DNA of 64,000 nt from Micromonospora wenchangensis (GCF_002210435.1 NZ_MZMV01000007.1:115811-179810); one strand, 5' to 3'; counted from the first letter of the stretch, positions 17,677 through 26,877 are shown. Notes: generated from the letters alone by a model not told the origin. A program made the numbers and translations.

Positions 17677-19341
17677 CTACATCCTCTCCGGGGCGGAGAC
17701 GCCGAGCAGGCGCAGCCCGTTGGCGATCACCGTGCGGGTGGCGTCGTTGAGCCAGAGCCGGGCCCGGTGCAGGTCGGTGACCTCCTCGTCGCCGCGCGGC
17801 AGGATCCGGCAGTTGTCGTAGAACCGGTGGTACGCCCCGGCCAGATCCTCCAGGTAGCGGGCGACCCGGTGCGGTTCGCGCAGCTCGGCGGCGGCGGCGA
17901 CCACGGCGGGGAACTCGGCGAGCGCCTTGAGCAGCTCGTTCTCCTTGTCGTGGTCGAGCAGCTCGGGGTGGAACCCGGCCCCGTCGCCCCGGCTCAGGCC
18001 GACCTCGGCGGCGTTACGGCCGACGCTCGCCGTCCGGGCGGCGACGTACTGCACGTAGTAGACCGGGTTGTCGCGGGTGGCCCGGGTCCACAGCTCGACG
18101 TCGATGTCGATCGGCGAGTCGCTGGAGTAGCGGGCCAGCGCGTAGCGGGAGGCGTCCACGCCGATCGCGTCGACCAGGTCCTCCAGGGTGACCACGGTGC
18201 CGGCCCGCTTGCTCATCCGCAGCGGCACCCCGTCGCGGACCAGGTTGACCAGCTGGCCGATGAGGATCTCCAGGTTGACCGCGGGATCGTCGCCGAAGCA
18301 GGCGGACATCGCCTTCATCCGCCCGATGTAGCCGTGGTGGTCCGCCCCCAGCATGATCACGACCCGCTCGAAGCCGCGCTCCCGCTTGTCCAGGTAGTAG
18401 GCGCAGTCGGCGGCGAAGTACGTCCACTCGCCGTTGGACTTGCGCAGCACCCGGTCCTTGTCGTCGCCGAAGTCGGTGGTGCGCAGCCAGGTCGCCCCGT
18501 CGGCCTCGTACAGGTGGCCCTGCGCGCGCAGCCGGTCCAGGGCGAGGTCCAGCTCACCCCGGTCGTGCAGGTCCTTCTCGTTGAAGTAGGTGTCGAACTC
18601 CACCCCGAAGCCGCGCAGCGAGGACCTGATCTCGGCGAACATCAGCGTGACGCCCTCGACCCGGAACACCTCCTGGGCCTCGCCGTCGGGCAGGTCGAGC
18701 ACGTCCGGCCGGACCGCCCGCACCTGCTCGGCGATCTCGGCGATGTACGCCCCGCCGTAGCCGTCCTCGGGGGCCGGCTCGCCCTTCGCGGCGCAGAGCA
18801 GCGACCTGGCGAACCGGTCGATCTGCGACCCGGCGTCGTTGAAGTAGTACTCGGTGCCGACATCTGCGCCGGTGGCCCGCAGCAGCCGGCTGAGCGCGTC
18901 GCCGACCGCCGCCCAGCGGACCCCGCCGATGTGCACCGGGCCGGTCGGATTCGCCGAGACGAACTCCAGGTTGATCCGCTGGCCGGCGAGCCGGTCGCTG
19001 CGGCCGTACTCCCCGCCGGCCTCGACGATCACCCGGGCGAGCTGGCCGGCGGCGGCCGCGTCGAGCCGGATGTTGAGGAACCCGGGGCCGGCGATCTCCA
19101 CCGACTTGATCCCGGCCGTCCGACCGAGCTGGTCGGCCAGCGCGGCGGCCAGCTCCCGGGGCGGGACGCCCACCTTCTTGCTGAGCTGGAGGGCCAGCGT
19201 CGAGGCGTAGTCGCCGTGGTCGGGGTTACGCGGTCGCTCCACCGCCGTGTGCGCCGGAAGCGCGGCGGGGTCGAGCCCGCGCTCACGGAAGACGGCGTGG
19301 GCTGCGGAGAGGACGACCTCGGCGAGTTCTGCGGGAGTCAC
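17677..19341 (-). CDS. argS: Arginyl-tRNA synthetase
   Basis: ArgS charges tRNA-Arg and is a class I synthetase. The 554-residue protein has the N-terminal Arg-tRNA core domain, [18 protein letters not shown] (HIGH motif), [11 protein letters not shown] (KMSK motif) and the C-terminal anticodon-binding DALR-type domain. The start codon is GTG at 19339-19341; an ATG a few bases upstream is out of frame. argS heads the argS-lysA-hom-thrC block, as in many actinobacteria. Confidence 0.97.
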   Translation of the reverse strand: MTPAELAEVVLSAAHAVFRERGLDPAALPAHTAVERPRNPDHGDYASTLALQLSKKVGVPPRELAAALADQLGRTAGIKSVEIAGPGFLNIRLDAAAAGQLARVIVEAGGEYGRSDRLAGQRINLEFVSANPTGPVHIGGVRWAAVGDALSRLLRATGADVGTEYYFNDAGSQIDRFARSLLCAAKGEPAPEDGYGGAYIAEIAEQVRAVRPDVLDLPDGEAQEVFRVEGVTLMFAEIRSSLRGFGVEFDTYFNEKDLHDRGELDLALDRLRAQGHLYEADGATWLRTTDFGDDKDRVLRKSNGEWTYFAADCAYYLDKRERGFERVVIMLGADHHGYIGRMKAMSACFGDDPAVNLEILIGQLVNLVRDGVPLRMSKRAGTVVTLEDLVDAIGVDASRYALARYSSDSPIDIDVELWTRATRDNPVYYVQYVAARTASVGRNAAEVGLSRGDGAGFHPELLDHDKENELLKALAEFPAVVAAAAELREPHRVARYLEDLAGAYHRFYDNCRILPRGDEEVTDLHRARLWLNDATRTVIANGLRLLGVSAPERM

Positions 19342-19439
19342 CGAACCATGTTATCGGGGGTAGACTCGGGCACTCGGCGGCGACCCTGAGCGTCACCCGG
19401 CCCGCCAGATCCCCTGACCGACCGACCTGACGAGGGACG

Positions 19440-20258
19440 ATGAGCATCAGCACCCCGGGCGGCCCGCAGCGCCGTCCGACCGTGGTCAGCACCGGCAAGA
19501 AGCCGGCGGCGGGCCGGCCCGCCGCCGGCGCCAGCAAGCCCGGGGCCGCCAAGTCCACGGGCACCCCCCGGCAGACCTCGGGCGGCAAGGGCCCGCGTAA
19601 GCCGATCACCCCGGTGAAGGTGAGCCAGGGCCGGTCCTGGGGCCCGATCGCCCTGTTCGTCGCCGTGGGCGTGCTCGCCGTCTCGATCATCGGTTACGGC
19701 GCGTACGCGGCCTTCCAGGGTTCCAAGTCGTGGGAGCAGCGGGCCGCCGACATCGACGGCATCGTCGACTTCCGGGAGAAGGACCCCAAGCTCGTCCAGG
19801 GCGGCCAGCACCAGCAGGGCGCGATCAAGTACGACGTGCTCCCGCCGGTGGCCGGCCCGCACAACCCGGCCTGGCAGAACTGCATGGGCGACGTCTACGA
19901 CGCCCCGATCGCCAACGAGCACGCGGTGCACAGCCTGGAGCACGGCACGGTGTGGATCACCTACCGTCCCGACCTGCCGGCCGACCAGGTCAGCAAGCTC
20001 CGCAGCAAGGTGCAGGGCGTCGAGAAGGCCATGCTCAGCCCGTTCGAGGGGCTGGACAAGCCGATCTCGCTCCAGGCGTGGGGCTACCAGCTCAAGGTCG
20101 ACAACGCCGACGACAGCCGGATCGACGAGTTCATCAAGACCCTGCGGGTGAACGCCTCGGTCGAGGGTCCGAACGCCAACTGCGGTCAGGGCATCACGGC
20201 CACCGGCACCGCCCCGCGCGACAACCTCCCGCAGCAACAGCAGCAGCCCACCCAGTGA
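19440..20258 (+). CDS. DUF3105 membrane-anchored protein
   Basis: The function of this family is unknown. The 272-residue protein has a basic Pro/Ala/Lys-rich cytoplasmic N-terminus (about 1-60), one membrane helix (about 67-90; GPIALFVAVGVLAVSIIGYGAYAAF), then an outer DUF3105 domain with CMGDVYDAPIANEHAVHSLEHGTVWITYRPDL, whose two His residues (EHAVHSLEHG) look metal-binding. A second Cys lies in NANCGQG near the end. It is transcribed away from argS and is followed within about ten bases by a DUF305 gene, so the two form an operon. Confidence 0.85.
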   Translation: MSISTPGGPQRRPTVVSTGKKPAAGRPAAGASKPGAAKSTGTPRQTSGGKGPRKPITPVKVSQGRSWGPIALFVAVGVLAVSIIGYGAYAAFQGSKSWEQRAADIDGIVDFREKDPKLVQGGQHQQGAIKYDVLPPVAGPHNPAWQNCMGDVYDAPIANEHAVHSLEHGTVWITYRPDLPADQVSKLRSKVQGVEKAMLSPFEGLDKPISLQAWGYQLKVDNADDSRIDEFIKTLRVNASVEGPNANCGQGITATGTAPRDNLPQQQQQPTQ

Positions 20259-20268
20259 GGACGTGGCG

Positions 20269-20934
20269 ATGACCGCTCCCGCGACGACCGACACGCCGCC
20301 CGTCGAGCCCCCGGTCACCCCCGCAGGTGACCGGCGGCCCGCCGGCCGTTACGGCGTGCTCGCGCTGGCCGCCGCCGTCGTGGTCGGCCTCCTCCTCGGG
20401 TACGCCGGCGGCCTGCTCACCCCGACGTTGACCCGGCCGGGCGACAGCTCGCCGGAGGCCGGCTTCGCCCGGGACATGAGCACCCACCACGCCCAGGCGG
20501 TCGAGATGGGGCTGATCGCCTTCGACCGGGGCACCGACCCCGAGGTGCGGCAGATCGGCGGCGACATCGCCACCGGCCAGCAGGGCGAGATCGGCACCAT
20601 GCAGACCTGGCTGCGGTCGTGGGGGCTCGACCCGACCGGCAGCGAGCCCCGGATGGCCTGGATGCCCGACGGGGCCAGGGTCGAGAACGGCCTGATGCCG
20701 GGCATGGCGACGCCGGAGGAGATGGCCAAGCTGCGCGTCGCCCAGGGGCGCGAGCTGGACGTCCTCTTCCTCCAGATGATGATCAAGCATCACCTCGGCG
20801 GCATCCACATGATCCAGGGCATCCTCGACGCCGGCAGCGACGACGACGTCCGCAAGGTCGCGCAGATCATGAAGAACACCCAGCAGACCGACCTGACCAA
20901 CCTGCAGAACGCGTTGAAGCGCCTGGGCGGCTGA
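20269..20934 (+). CDS. DUF305 membrane-anchored, His/Met-rich protein
   Basis: This 221-residue protein has one N-terminal membrane helix (VLALAAAVVVGLLLGYAGG) and an extracytoplasmic DUF305 domain of two similar halves. Each half contains a His-His pair with nearby Met: MSTHHAQAVEM and MMIKHHLGGIHM. DUF305 proteins often occur near copper-handling genes, so metal binding is plausible but not shown. I chose the ATG at 20269 because GAGG lies eight bases upstream; a GTG at 20263 is the alternative. It is probably translated from the same message as the DUF3105 gene. Confidence 0.88.
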   Translation: MTAPATTDTPPVEPPVTPAGDRRPAGRYGVLALAAAVVVGLLLGYAGGLLTPTLTRPGDSSPEAGFARDMSTHHAQAVEMGLIAFDRGTDPEVRQIGGDIATGQQGEIGTMQTWLRSWGLDPTGSEPRMAWMPDGARVENGLMPGMATPEEMAKLRVAQGRELDVLFLQMMIKHHLGGIHMIQGILDAGSDDDVRKVAQIMKNTQQTDLTNLQNALKRLGG

Positions 20935-20950
20935 CCCGCCCGACCTCCTG

Positions 20951-20987
20951 GGAGGCCCGCGTACCGCTCCGGCGGACGCGGGCCTCC
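20951..20987 (+). terminator. Perfect 12-bp hairpin ending the DUF3105-DUF305 operon
   Basis: GGAGGCCCGCGT at 20951-20962 pairs perfectly with 20976-20987, with a 13-base loop. Confidence 0.8.
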
Positions 20988-21118
20988 GCGCATCCACCGA
21001 CCCGATGACAGGATATGGGTGATTTGCATCTTTAGCGCGCTGCGCACCTTTGAGCCTCTACGAGAGGTTTCTACCCACATATCGTGACCAGTTGCGATTA
21101 GTGCTCGTTGCGTAGGAC

Positions 21119-21829
21119 GTGGGGGTTGCACTCAGAGACGCGCGGCGCTCGGTCACCAGCTGGTGCCGACGCCACACCATCGGCGGTGACGGAGCGGTGG
21201 CAGCCGCCCGTCGCGGACACCGGCAGGGCGAGTCGGGAGCGCTCAGCCGGCAACAGGAACTCGAACTGATCGACGTACTGCGCGGCGTCCACCCCGACGA
21301 GTTCGGGCTGGACGAGGAACTCTGGACGCGCCAGAGCCTCGCCGCGCTGATCCAGCGCCGCTTCGACCTCACCATGGACGCCGGCACGGTCGGGGCGTAC
21401 CTGCGGGCCTGGGGGCTGGGCCCCCGGGAACCGCGCGAGCGGGCCTGCGGGCTCTGCGTCGGCGCGGTCGAACGCTGGGTACGCGGCGAGTACCCGGCCA
21501 TCACCCGGGCCGCCCAGGAACACGACGCGGAGGTCTACTGGATCGGCCGGGTACGCCTGCGGGGCACCATGCCCGCCGCAGAGGTGATCTCGGCGGTGTC
21601 CTCCCGGGGGCGGGTCCGGTTCATGGTCACCACGCCGAGCGTGGACCCGCCGCTGCCCCGCGACTTCGTGCTCCGGCTCAGCGGCGCCGACCAGCACCCG
21701 GTGCACCTGATCGTGGACGGCTCCTGGCCCCGCAACGAGTGGCCCCGCCGGCTGCCCCGGCGCATCGTCCTGCACCCGCTGCCGAGTTGCGGGCGCACCC
21801 TGGCACCGCCTGACCGCCTGACCGCCTGA
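21119..21829 (+). CDS. Domesticated IS630-like protein with winged helix-turn-helix
   Basis: The 236-residue product follows the plan of an IS630 transposase: DNA-binding helices (LSRQQELELIDVLRGVHPDEFGL), then a winged HTH (SLAALIQRRFDLTMDAGTVGAYLRAWGL), then remnants of the catalytic core. The first catalytic position, normally WxDE, reads YWIGRV; LIVDG keeps the second Asp; the final LPPYSPxLNPxE block is degraded to LHPLPSCGRTLAPP. No inverted repeats or target duplications flank it. It therefore looks like a host-adopted DNA-binding protein rather than a live element. GTG at 21119 has only a weak AGGA. The upstream 120 bases are noticeably AT-richer than the rest of the window. Confidence 0.6.
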   Translation: MGVALRDARRSVTSWCRRHTIGGDGAVAAARRGHRQGESGALSRQQELELIDVLRGVHPDEFGLDEELWTRQSLAALIQRRFDLTMDAGTVGAYLRAWGLGPREPRERACGLCVGAVERWVRGEYPAITRAAQEHDAEVYWIGRVRLRGTMPAAEVISAVSSRGRVRFMVTTPSVDPPLPRDFVLRLSGADQHPVHLIVDGSWPRNEWPRRLPRRIVLHPLPSCGRTLAPPDRLTA

Positions 21830-22053
21830 CCGGCCAGCCGGCCATCGACCACCGGCCTCGATCCGCCCGGCCGGTGGCGGTGGCCGATCCGCCTCGCCGG
21901 CCCGGTGGCCGATCCGCCAGGCCCGGCCGCCGGCGACGTTCCACCGCCGACGGCCGTCGCGGTCGGCCCCGGGCCCGCCCCCATGATCATGCAGGTCAGC
22001 GGGGTGCGCCGGTGGGGGCCGGGTGGCGATTCGGTGATCCCGGAGGGGTTTGC

Positions 22054-22059
22054 TACTCT
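22054..22059 (+). promoter_or_regulatory. Possible -10 box of tRNA-Arg
   Basis: TACTCT lies 14 bases before the mature tRNA 5' end, in the only AT-richer stretch there. No clear -35 was found. The preceding 21830-22053 holds no gene that I can support. Confidence 0.35.
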
Positions 22060-22073
22060 TCTCAGGTCGCTGA

Positions 22074-22145
22074 GCCCCCGTAGCTCAGGGGATAGAGCAC
22101 CGCCCTCCGGAGGCGGGGGCGCAGGTTCGAATCCTGCCGGGGGCA
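22074..22145 (+). tRNA. tRNA-Arg (anticodon CCG)
   Basis: A full cloverleaf can be drawn: acceptor GCCCCCG with CGGGGGC, D-arm GCTC/GAGC, anticodon stem CCGCC/GGCGG around loop CTCCGGA (anticodon CCG at 22107-22109, reading CGG), and T-arm GCAGG-TTCGAAT-CCTGC. The discriminator is A and CCA is not encoded. CGG is a common arginine codon in this genome. No integrase or repeat suggests that it serves as an attachment site. Confidence 0.97.
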
Positions 22146-22170
22146 CACTTGCTAAGGAAGCCGCGACCAG

Positions 22171-22220
22171 CACGAGAAGGCTGCTGACCAGGGGAAACCC
22201 GATCAGCGGCCTTCGTCGTG
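22171..22220 (+). terminator. Hairpin after tRNA-Arg
   Basis: An imperfect stem of about 17 bp (22171-22187 with 22203-22220) lies 25 bases downstream of the tRNA and should end its transcript. Nothing else is seen up to 22367. Confidence 0.65.
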
Positions 22221-22367
22221 TGTCCGGCTGTCAACGACCCGGGCGGGCGTCCGGGTCACCGCGACGATCCATGCAGTATCGCCCCCGTGGCGCTGTCCCG
22301 GCTCGATGATGCCGCTCCATCGGCCCACAGGAGTCGATCACCACTCGGCCGGGCGGGCGACGGCCGG

Positions 22368-23327
22368 TCAGGGGGCTTCGCGGCGGGCCCTGGCGCGGCG
22401 TTTCCCCTCGTGCATGGCCTGCACCCGGGGCACCGGGATGGTCCGCCCCTCGGCGACCAGGTCGGCGGGGAGGCGCTGCGGCGCGGGCATCGCCCCGGCC
22501 CACGGGTCCCGGTCACCGAGCAGCGCGGGCACCGTCCGTACGGTGAAGTCGGCCGGGCTGACCCGGTCGAGGTCGTCCCAGGCCACCGGGAAAGAAACCG
22601 GCAGCCCGGGGCGCATCCGGGGGCTGTACGCGGCGACCACCGTCGCCCCGCCGGCCCGGGTGGGGTCGACGAAGACCCGGCCGCCCCGGTCCTCCCGGAT
22701 GAAGGCGGTGGTCGCCGTCTGCGGGTCGAGCCGCTCGGTGTGCACGGCGAGCGCCCGGGTCGCGGCGGCCACCTCCTCGGCGGTGGTGTCCGGGTGCACC
22801 GGTACGAAGACGTGCAGCCCCTTGGCCCCGCTGGTCTTCACCGCGCCGGCCAGCCCGACGTCGGCCAGCGCCCGGCGGACCGCCCCGGCGACCCGGGCCA
22901 CCGTCGGGAAGGCGTCCCCCTCGGGCGGGTCGAGATCGAGCACGAGGTGGGTGGGCTGTTCGGGGCGGGTCGCGGTGACCAGCGCCGGGTGGTATTCGAC
23001 GGCCCGCTGGTTGGCGAACCAGAGCAGGGTGCGCCGGTCGTCGCAGAGCGCGTACGACACCTGGCGGTGCGAGGTCTCGGCCCAGATCGAGGTGCGGCGC
23101 ACCCAGTCGGGGGTGTACTTCGGCAGGTTCTTCTGCATGAACGGCTCCTGCCCGCGCAGCAGCCGGACCACCGACAGCGGCCGGTCGCGCAGGCCGGGCA
23201 GGATGTGCTCGTGTACGGCGTCGAGGTAGTCGACCAGGTCCCGCTTGGTCAGGTCACTGCCGGCGAGCAGCGGCTGGCCCAGGTTGGTCAGGCCCACCCC
23301 GTCCCGCGTCTCCTCCGCGCCACCCAT
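22368..23327 (-). CDS. LigD-type NHEJ polymerase domain protein (stand-alone)
   Basis: This 319-residue protein is the primase-like polymerase domain of the bacterial non-homologous end-joining ligase LigD, without nuclease or ligase parts. The catalytic metal-binding pair is in THLVLDLDPPEGDAF, and KTSGAKGLHVFVPV and PRMRPGLPVSFPVAWDDL are other hallmarks. It probably fills or extends DNA ends with ribonucleotides beside Ku and a separate ligase, neither of which is in this window. The start at 23327 begins MGGAEETRDG; shorter starts are possible. Confidence 0.9.
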   Translation of the reverse strand: MGGAEETRDGVGLTNLGQPLLAGSDLTKRDLVDYLDAVHEHILPGLRDRPLSVVRLLRGQEPFMQKNLPKYTPDWVRRTSIWAETSHRQVSYALCDDRRTLLWFANQRAVEYHPALVTATRPEQPTHLVLDLDPPEGDAFPTVARVAGAVRRALADVGLAGAVKTSGAKGLHVFVPVHPDTTAEEVAAATRALAVHTERLDPQTATTAFIREDRGGRVFVDPTRAGGATVVAAYSPRMRPGLPVSFPVAWDDLDRVSPADFTVRTVPALLGDRDPWAGAMPAPQRLPADLVAEGRTIPVPRVQAMHEGKRRARARREAP

Positions 23328-23440
23328 CCACCCACCCTCCCGGCCGTGCCGGCCGGGCGCAACTGCGACACGGATCGGCCGCCGGTCCCGTCGTCGGGGT
23401 ACCCGTCTGTGACCATGGCACCGGCGGAAGGAGACCCCTC

Positions 23441-24004
23441 GTGTCCCGGGAACACAGCGACGGCCGTACGGGCGGGCGGCAGGACGACGCCGGCAGCGCC
23501 GCCACCGAACCGGACGGCCCCGCCGCCGGGGAGTACGACGGCGGCTACCAGCACGCCGCGCGACGACACGACGGTGGGCAGGACGCCGGGGACCAGCACG
23601 CCGTGCGACAGGACGGCCGGGAGCAGGACGGCGACGATTGTGCCGGCGGCGGGCGGGACGGCGACTGCACCCTGCGGGAGGCGTTGGACCGGGTGGGCGG
23701 CAAGTGGGCGATCGGCATCCTGCTGGCCGCCTCCCCCGGCCCGGTGCGCTTCTCGGAGCTGACCCGGCAGGTCGAGGGGATCAGCCGCCGGATGCTCACG
23801 CTGACCCTGCGCAACCTGGAACGGGACGGCCTGTTGCACCGCCTGGTGCATCCGGGCGTGCCGCCGAGGGTCGAGTACCGGGCCACCCCGATGGCGTTGG
23901 AGCTGTACGAGCCGTTGCGGGCGCTGACCGCCTGGGCGGACCGGCACCGGACGGCGATCAGCGAGGCGCGGGCGGCGTACGACAGGCAGAACGGCCGGGG
24001 GTGA
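23441..24004 (+). CDS. HxlR-family transcription regulator with acidic low-complexity N-terminus
   Basis: The C-terminal 110 residues are a MarR-like winged helix of the HxlR family: DCTLREALDRVGGKWAIGIL, FSELTRQVEGISRRMLTLTLRNLERDGLL, VEYRATPMALEL. The conserved Cys at the start of the domain, often a thiol or redox sensor, is present. The first 75 residues are an unusual Gly/Asp/Gln-rich, apparently disordered extension (for example GGQDAGDQHAVRQDGREQDG). GTG at 23441 is preceded by AAGGAG. Downstream is the TetR-MMPL operon. The regulated gene is unknown. Confidence 0.85.
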   Translation: MSREHSDGRTGGRQDDAGSAATEPDGPAAGEYDGGYQHAARRHDGGQDAGDQHAVRQDGREQDGDDCAGGGRDGDCTLREALDRVGGKWAIGILLAASPGPVRFSELTRQVEGISRRMLTLTLRNLERDGLLHRLVHPGVPPRVEYRATPMALELYEPLRALTAWADRHRTAISEARAAYDRQNGRG

Positions 24005-24041
24005 GGAACGCCGCGCTGTGGCGAACGCCACCGACTTGCTC

Positions 24042-24074
24042 TGACCGATCGGTCAGTGTCTGACCGATCGGTCA
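24042..24074 (+). promoter_or_regulatory. Twin palindromic operator for the TetR-family regulator
   Basis: TGACCGATCGGTCA occurs twice, at 24042-24055 and 24061-24074, as perfect 14-bp palindromes whose centres are 19 bases apart. The second ends three bases before the tetR ATG. This is the expected position for autorepression of the tetR-MMPL operon. A possible -35 TTGCTC (about 24036) would be followed by a -10 lying between or over the palindromes. Confidence 0.85.
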
Positions 24075-24077
24075 GGC

Positions 24078-24677
24078 ATGCTGGAACGCATGATCCGACG
24101 CACCCCCCGTACGCACGGCGAGATCCTCGCCGCAGCGGCCCGGCGGTTCGCGGTGACCGGCTACAAGGGCACCTCGTTGCAGGACATCGCCCGCGAGGTG
24201 GGCTGCTCCAAGGCGGCGGTGCTCTACCACTTCGCCGGCAAGGAAGCCCTGCTCGCCGAGCTGATGGCAGGACCGATCGCGGTCCTGCGCGAACTGGACG
24301 AGCGGATCTCGGCGCTGACCGGCACGGCGGCGCAACGCGTGGCGGCGGAGGGCTTCGTCGACCTCGCGGTGCGGTTCCGGGGCGAGATCGCGCTGCTGCG
24401 CGGGGAGTTCCCGGAACTGCTCGCCCAACCGGCCTTCGCCCACATCCAGCGCATCTCCGAGCGGCTGATCGAGGCGATGACCGGCCCCGACGGCGGGCAG
24501 GACGCGCGGGTCGCCGCGCTGGTGCTGCTCGCCGGCATCGCCGAGGGGTGCGGCGCGTTCGCCGACATCCCCGACGAGGAACTGCGTCCCGCCCTGCTGG
24601 CCATCGCCCAGCGGGTGCTCGTCACCCCCGCACCGCCGCCACCACGGCCACCTCTCGACCACCAACACCAGGATTGA
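24078..24677 (+). CDS. TetR-family transcription regulator
   Basis: This 199-residue repressor has the N-terminal HTH ILAAAARRFAVTGYKGTSLQDIAREVGCSKAAVLYHFAGKEALLAEL, followed by a helical ligand-binding domain with two Cys-free hydrophobic faces. ATG at 24078 lies directly after the operator without a ribosome-binding site, so a very short 5' end or use of ATG 24090 is likely. It is followed by an MMPL transporter gene 13 bases downstream and presumably represses both genes until an export substrate binds. Confidence 0.92.
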   Translation: MLERMIRRTPRTHGEILAAAARRFAVTGYKGTSLQDIAREVGCSKAAVLYHFAGKEALLAELMAGPIAVLRELDERISALTGTAAQRVAAEGFVDLAVRFRGEIALLRGEFPELLAQPAFAHIQRISERLIEAMTGPDGGQDARVAALVLLAGIAEGCGAFADIPDEELRPALLAIAQRVLVTPAPPPPRPPLDHQHQD

Positions 24678-24690
24678 GGACAAGGATCTG

Positions 24691-26877
24691 ATGGCGACCC
24701 TGCTGTACCGGCTAGGCCGGGCATCGTTGCGCCGCCGGCGACTCGTCGTCGCCGTCTGGCTCGTCGTACTCGTCGGCCTCGGCATCGCCGCCGCCACCCT
24801 GAAGGGCCCGACGGCCAGCAACTTCACCATGCCCGGGACCGAGTCGCAGCAGGCGTTGGACCTGCTCGCCGAGCGGTTCCCGGCAGCCAGCGGCGCCACC
24901 GGCACCATCGCGGTGAAGGCGCCCGCCGACGGCCAGTTGACCACCCCCGACGGGCAGGCCGTGGTGAAGGGGGTCGTCCAGGAGGCCGCCACCCTGCCCG
25001 GCGTCATCGGCGCGGTCGACCCGTACCAGTCCCAGGCGATCACCCCCAACGGCCGCTACGCGCTGATCCAGGTGCAGTTCGCCACCGGCGCGGACGACGT
25101 CACCGACGACCAGCGGGCGGCGTACGAGAAGGTCGGCGCGCAGGCCGAGGCCCAGGGGTGGCAGATCGCCCCCGGCGGTGAGGTGCTCAACGCGGAGCCG
25201 GAGGTCGGCTCGACCGAGGCGCTGGGTGTGCTCGTCGCCGCGATCGTCCTGATCATCACGTTCGGCTCGCTGGTCGCGGCCGGGATGACCATGCTGAACG
25301 CGCTGATCGGCGTCGGGGTCGGCATGGCCGGCCTGTTCGCGCTCAGCAGCGTGGTCGAACTGACCAGCACCGCACCCATCCTGGCCCTGATGCTCGGCCT
25401 GGCGGTCGGCATCGACTACTCGCTGTTCATCACCTCGCGGCACCGGCAGCACCTGCTCGAAGGGCTCACCCCGGAGGAGGCGGTCGGCCGGGCCGTCGGC
25501 ACCGCCGGTTCCGCCGTGCTCTTCGCCGGCGCCACCGTGGTCATCGCGCTCGCCGGCCTCGCCGTGGTCGGCATCCCGTTCCTCACCGTGATGGGTCTGG
25601 CCGCCGCCGGCACGGTCAGCGTGGCGGTGCTGGTGGCGATCACCCTCGCCCCCGCGCTGCTCGGGTTCGCCGGCCGCCGGGTGCTGCCCCGCAAGCTGCG
25701 CAACGTCACCCCGGCGGCCGAGGTCACCGACGCCGCGCCGGCCGCCGAGGACCGCTCCGGTTTCGGGTTCCGCTGGGCGCAGTGGGTGACCCGGCTGCGC
25801 ATCCCGGTGATCCTGGTCGGCCTGCTCGGTCTCGGGCTGCTCGCCCTGCCGGCCCAGGACATGCGGATCGCCCTGCCGGACGCCAGCACCGCCCCGGTGG
25901 GCAGCCCGGCCCGCACCAGCGCCGACCTGATCCGGGAGGGCTTCGGTCCGGGCTTCACCGGCCGGCTCGCCGTGGTGGTCACCTCGGACTCCCCGCAGGA
26001 CACCGCCGCCGCCGTGCCGCAGGTCGCCGCGCTGGTCCAGCGTACGGACGGGGTGTTGGCGGTGGCCCCGCCGCAGCTCGACCCGTCCGGGCGGACGGCG
26101 CTGATCGGGGTGATCCCGAAGAGCGGGCCGACCGACGCGGCCACCGAGACGCTGGTGCACGACATCCGGGACCGGGTGGGCTCGATCGGTAACGCCGAGG
26201 TGCTGCTGACCGGCGTCACCGCGATCGGCATCGACGTGTCCGAGAAGCTGTCCGACGCCATGCCGGTCTACCTGCTGCTCGTGGTGGGGCTGTCGATCCT
26301 GCTGCTGATGCTGGTCTTCCGGTCGATCCTGGTGCCGGTGAAGGCCGCGCTGGGCTTCCTGCTCACGGTGGCCGCCACCTTCGGCATCACCGTCGCGGTG
26401 TTCCAGCAGGGCCACCTCGCCAGCCTGGTCGGCCTGGACAGCCCGGCCCCGCTGATCAGCTTCCTGCCGATCCTGCTGATCGGCATCCTGTTCGGCCTGG
26501 CCATGGACTACGAGGTCTTCCTGGTCTCCCGGATGCGGGAGGACTTCGTGCACGGCGACACGGCCCGGCAGGCCACCATCAACGGGATGGGGCACGGGGC
26601 CCGGGTGGTCACCGCCGCCGCGCTGATCATGATGTCGGTCTTCGGCGGCTTCGTCTTCCTCGACGACCCGGTGATCAAGTCGATGGGCTTCGCGCTCGCC
26701 GTCGGTGTCGCCATCGACGCCTTCGTGGTCCGGATGACCATCGTCCCCGCCGTGATGTCCCTGCTGAACGCCAGGGCGTGGTGGCTCCCCCGCTGGCTCG
26801 ACCGGGCCCTGCCCAACGTCGACATCGAGGGCGAGGGCCTCCGCGCCCACCTCGACAAGCACCCGGTCAACGTCTGA
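24691..26877 (+). CDS. MMPL-family (RND) membrane transporter
   Basis: This 728-residue protein has the MMPL layout: helix 1 (LVVAVWLVVLVGLGIAA), an outer loop domain, helices 2-6 with LALMLGLAVGIDYSLFITSRHR, a second outer domain, and helices 7-12 with LIGILFGLAMDYEVFLVSRMRE. The Asp-Tyr pairs in both repeats are the proton-relay sites. GAGGACAAGGA stands before the ATG. It probably exports a lipid or a small hydrophobic compound and is controlled by the adjoining TetR regulator. Confidence 0.92.
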   Translation: MATLLYRLGRASLRRRRLVVAVWLVVLVGLGIAAATLKGPTASNFTMPGTESQQALDLLAERFPAASGATGTIAVKAPADGQLTTPDGQAVVKGVVQEAATLPGVIGAVDPYQSQAITPNGRYALIQVQFATGADDVTDDQRAAYEKVGAQAEAQGWQIAPGGEVLNAEPEVGSTEALGVLVAAIVLIITFGSLVAAGMTMLNALIGVGVGMAGLFALSSVVELTSTAPILALMLGLAVGIDYSLFITSRHRQHLLEGLTPEEAVGRAVGTAGSAVLFAGATVVIALAGLAVVGIPFLTVMGLAAAGTVSVAVLVAITLAPALLGFAGRRVLPRKLRNVTPAAEVTDAAPAAEDRSGFGFRWAQWVTRLRIPVILVGLLGLGLLALPAQDMRIALPDASTAPVGSPARTSADLIREGFGPGFTGRLAVVVTSDSPQDTAAAVPQVAALVQRTDGVLAVAPPQLDPSGRTALIGVIPKSGPTDAATETLVHDIRDRVGSIGNAEVLLTGVTAIGIDVSEKLSDAMPVYLLLVVGLSILLLMLVFRSILVPVKAALGFLLTVAATFGITVAVFQQGHLASLVGLDSPAPLISFLPILLIGILFGLAMDYEVFLVSRMREDFVHGDTARQATINGMGHGARVVTAAALIMMSVFGGFVFLDDPVIKSMGFALAVGVAIDAFVVRMTIVPAVMSLLNARAWWLPRWLDRALPNVDIEGEGLRAHLDKHPVNV

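Noticed and set aside
22074..22220. tRNA-Arg as an integration site
   Set aside because: No integrase gene, no repeat of the tRNA 3' end and no change in base composition are seen downstream.
22368..24004. Possible full NHEJ locus (LigD polymerase plus Ku)
   Set aside because: Only the polymerase domain is present. Neighbours are an HxlR regulator and a tRNA; no Ku or ligase gene is in the window.
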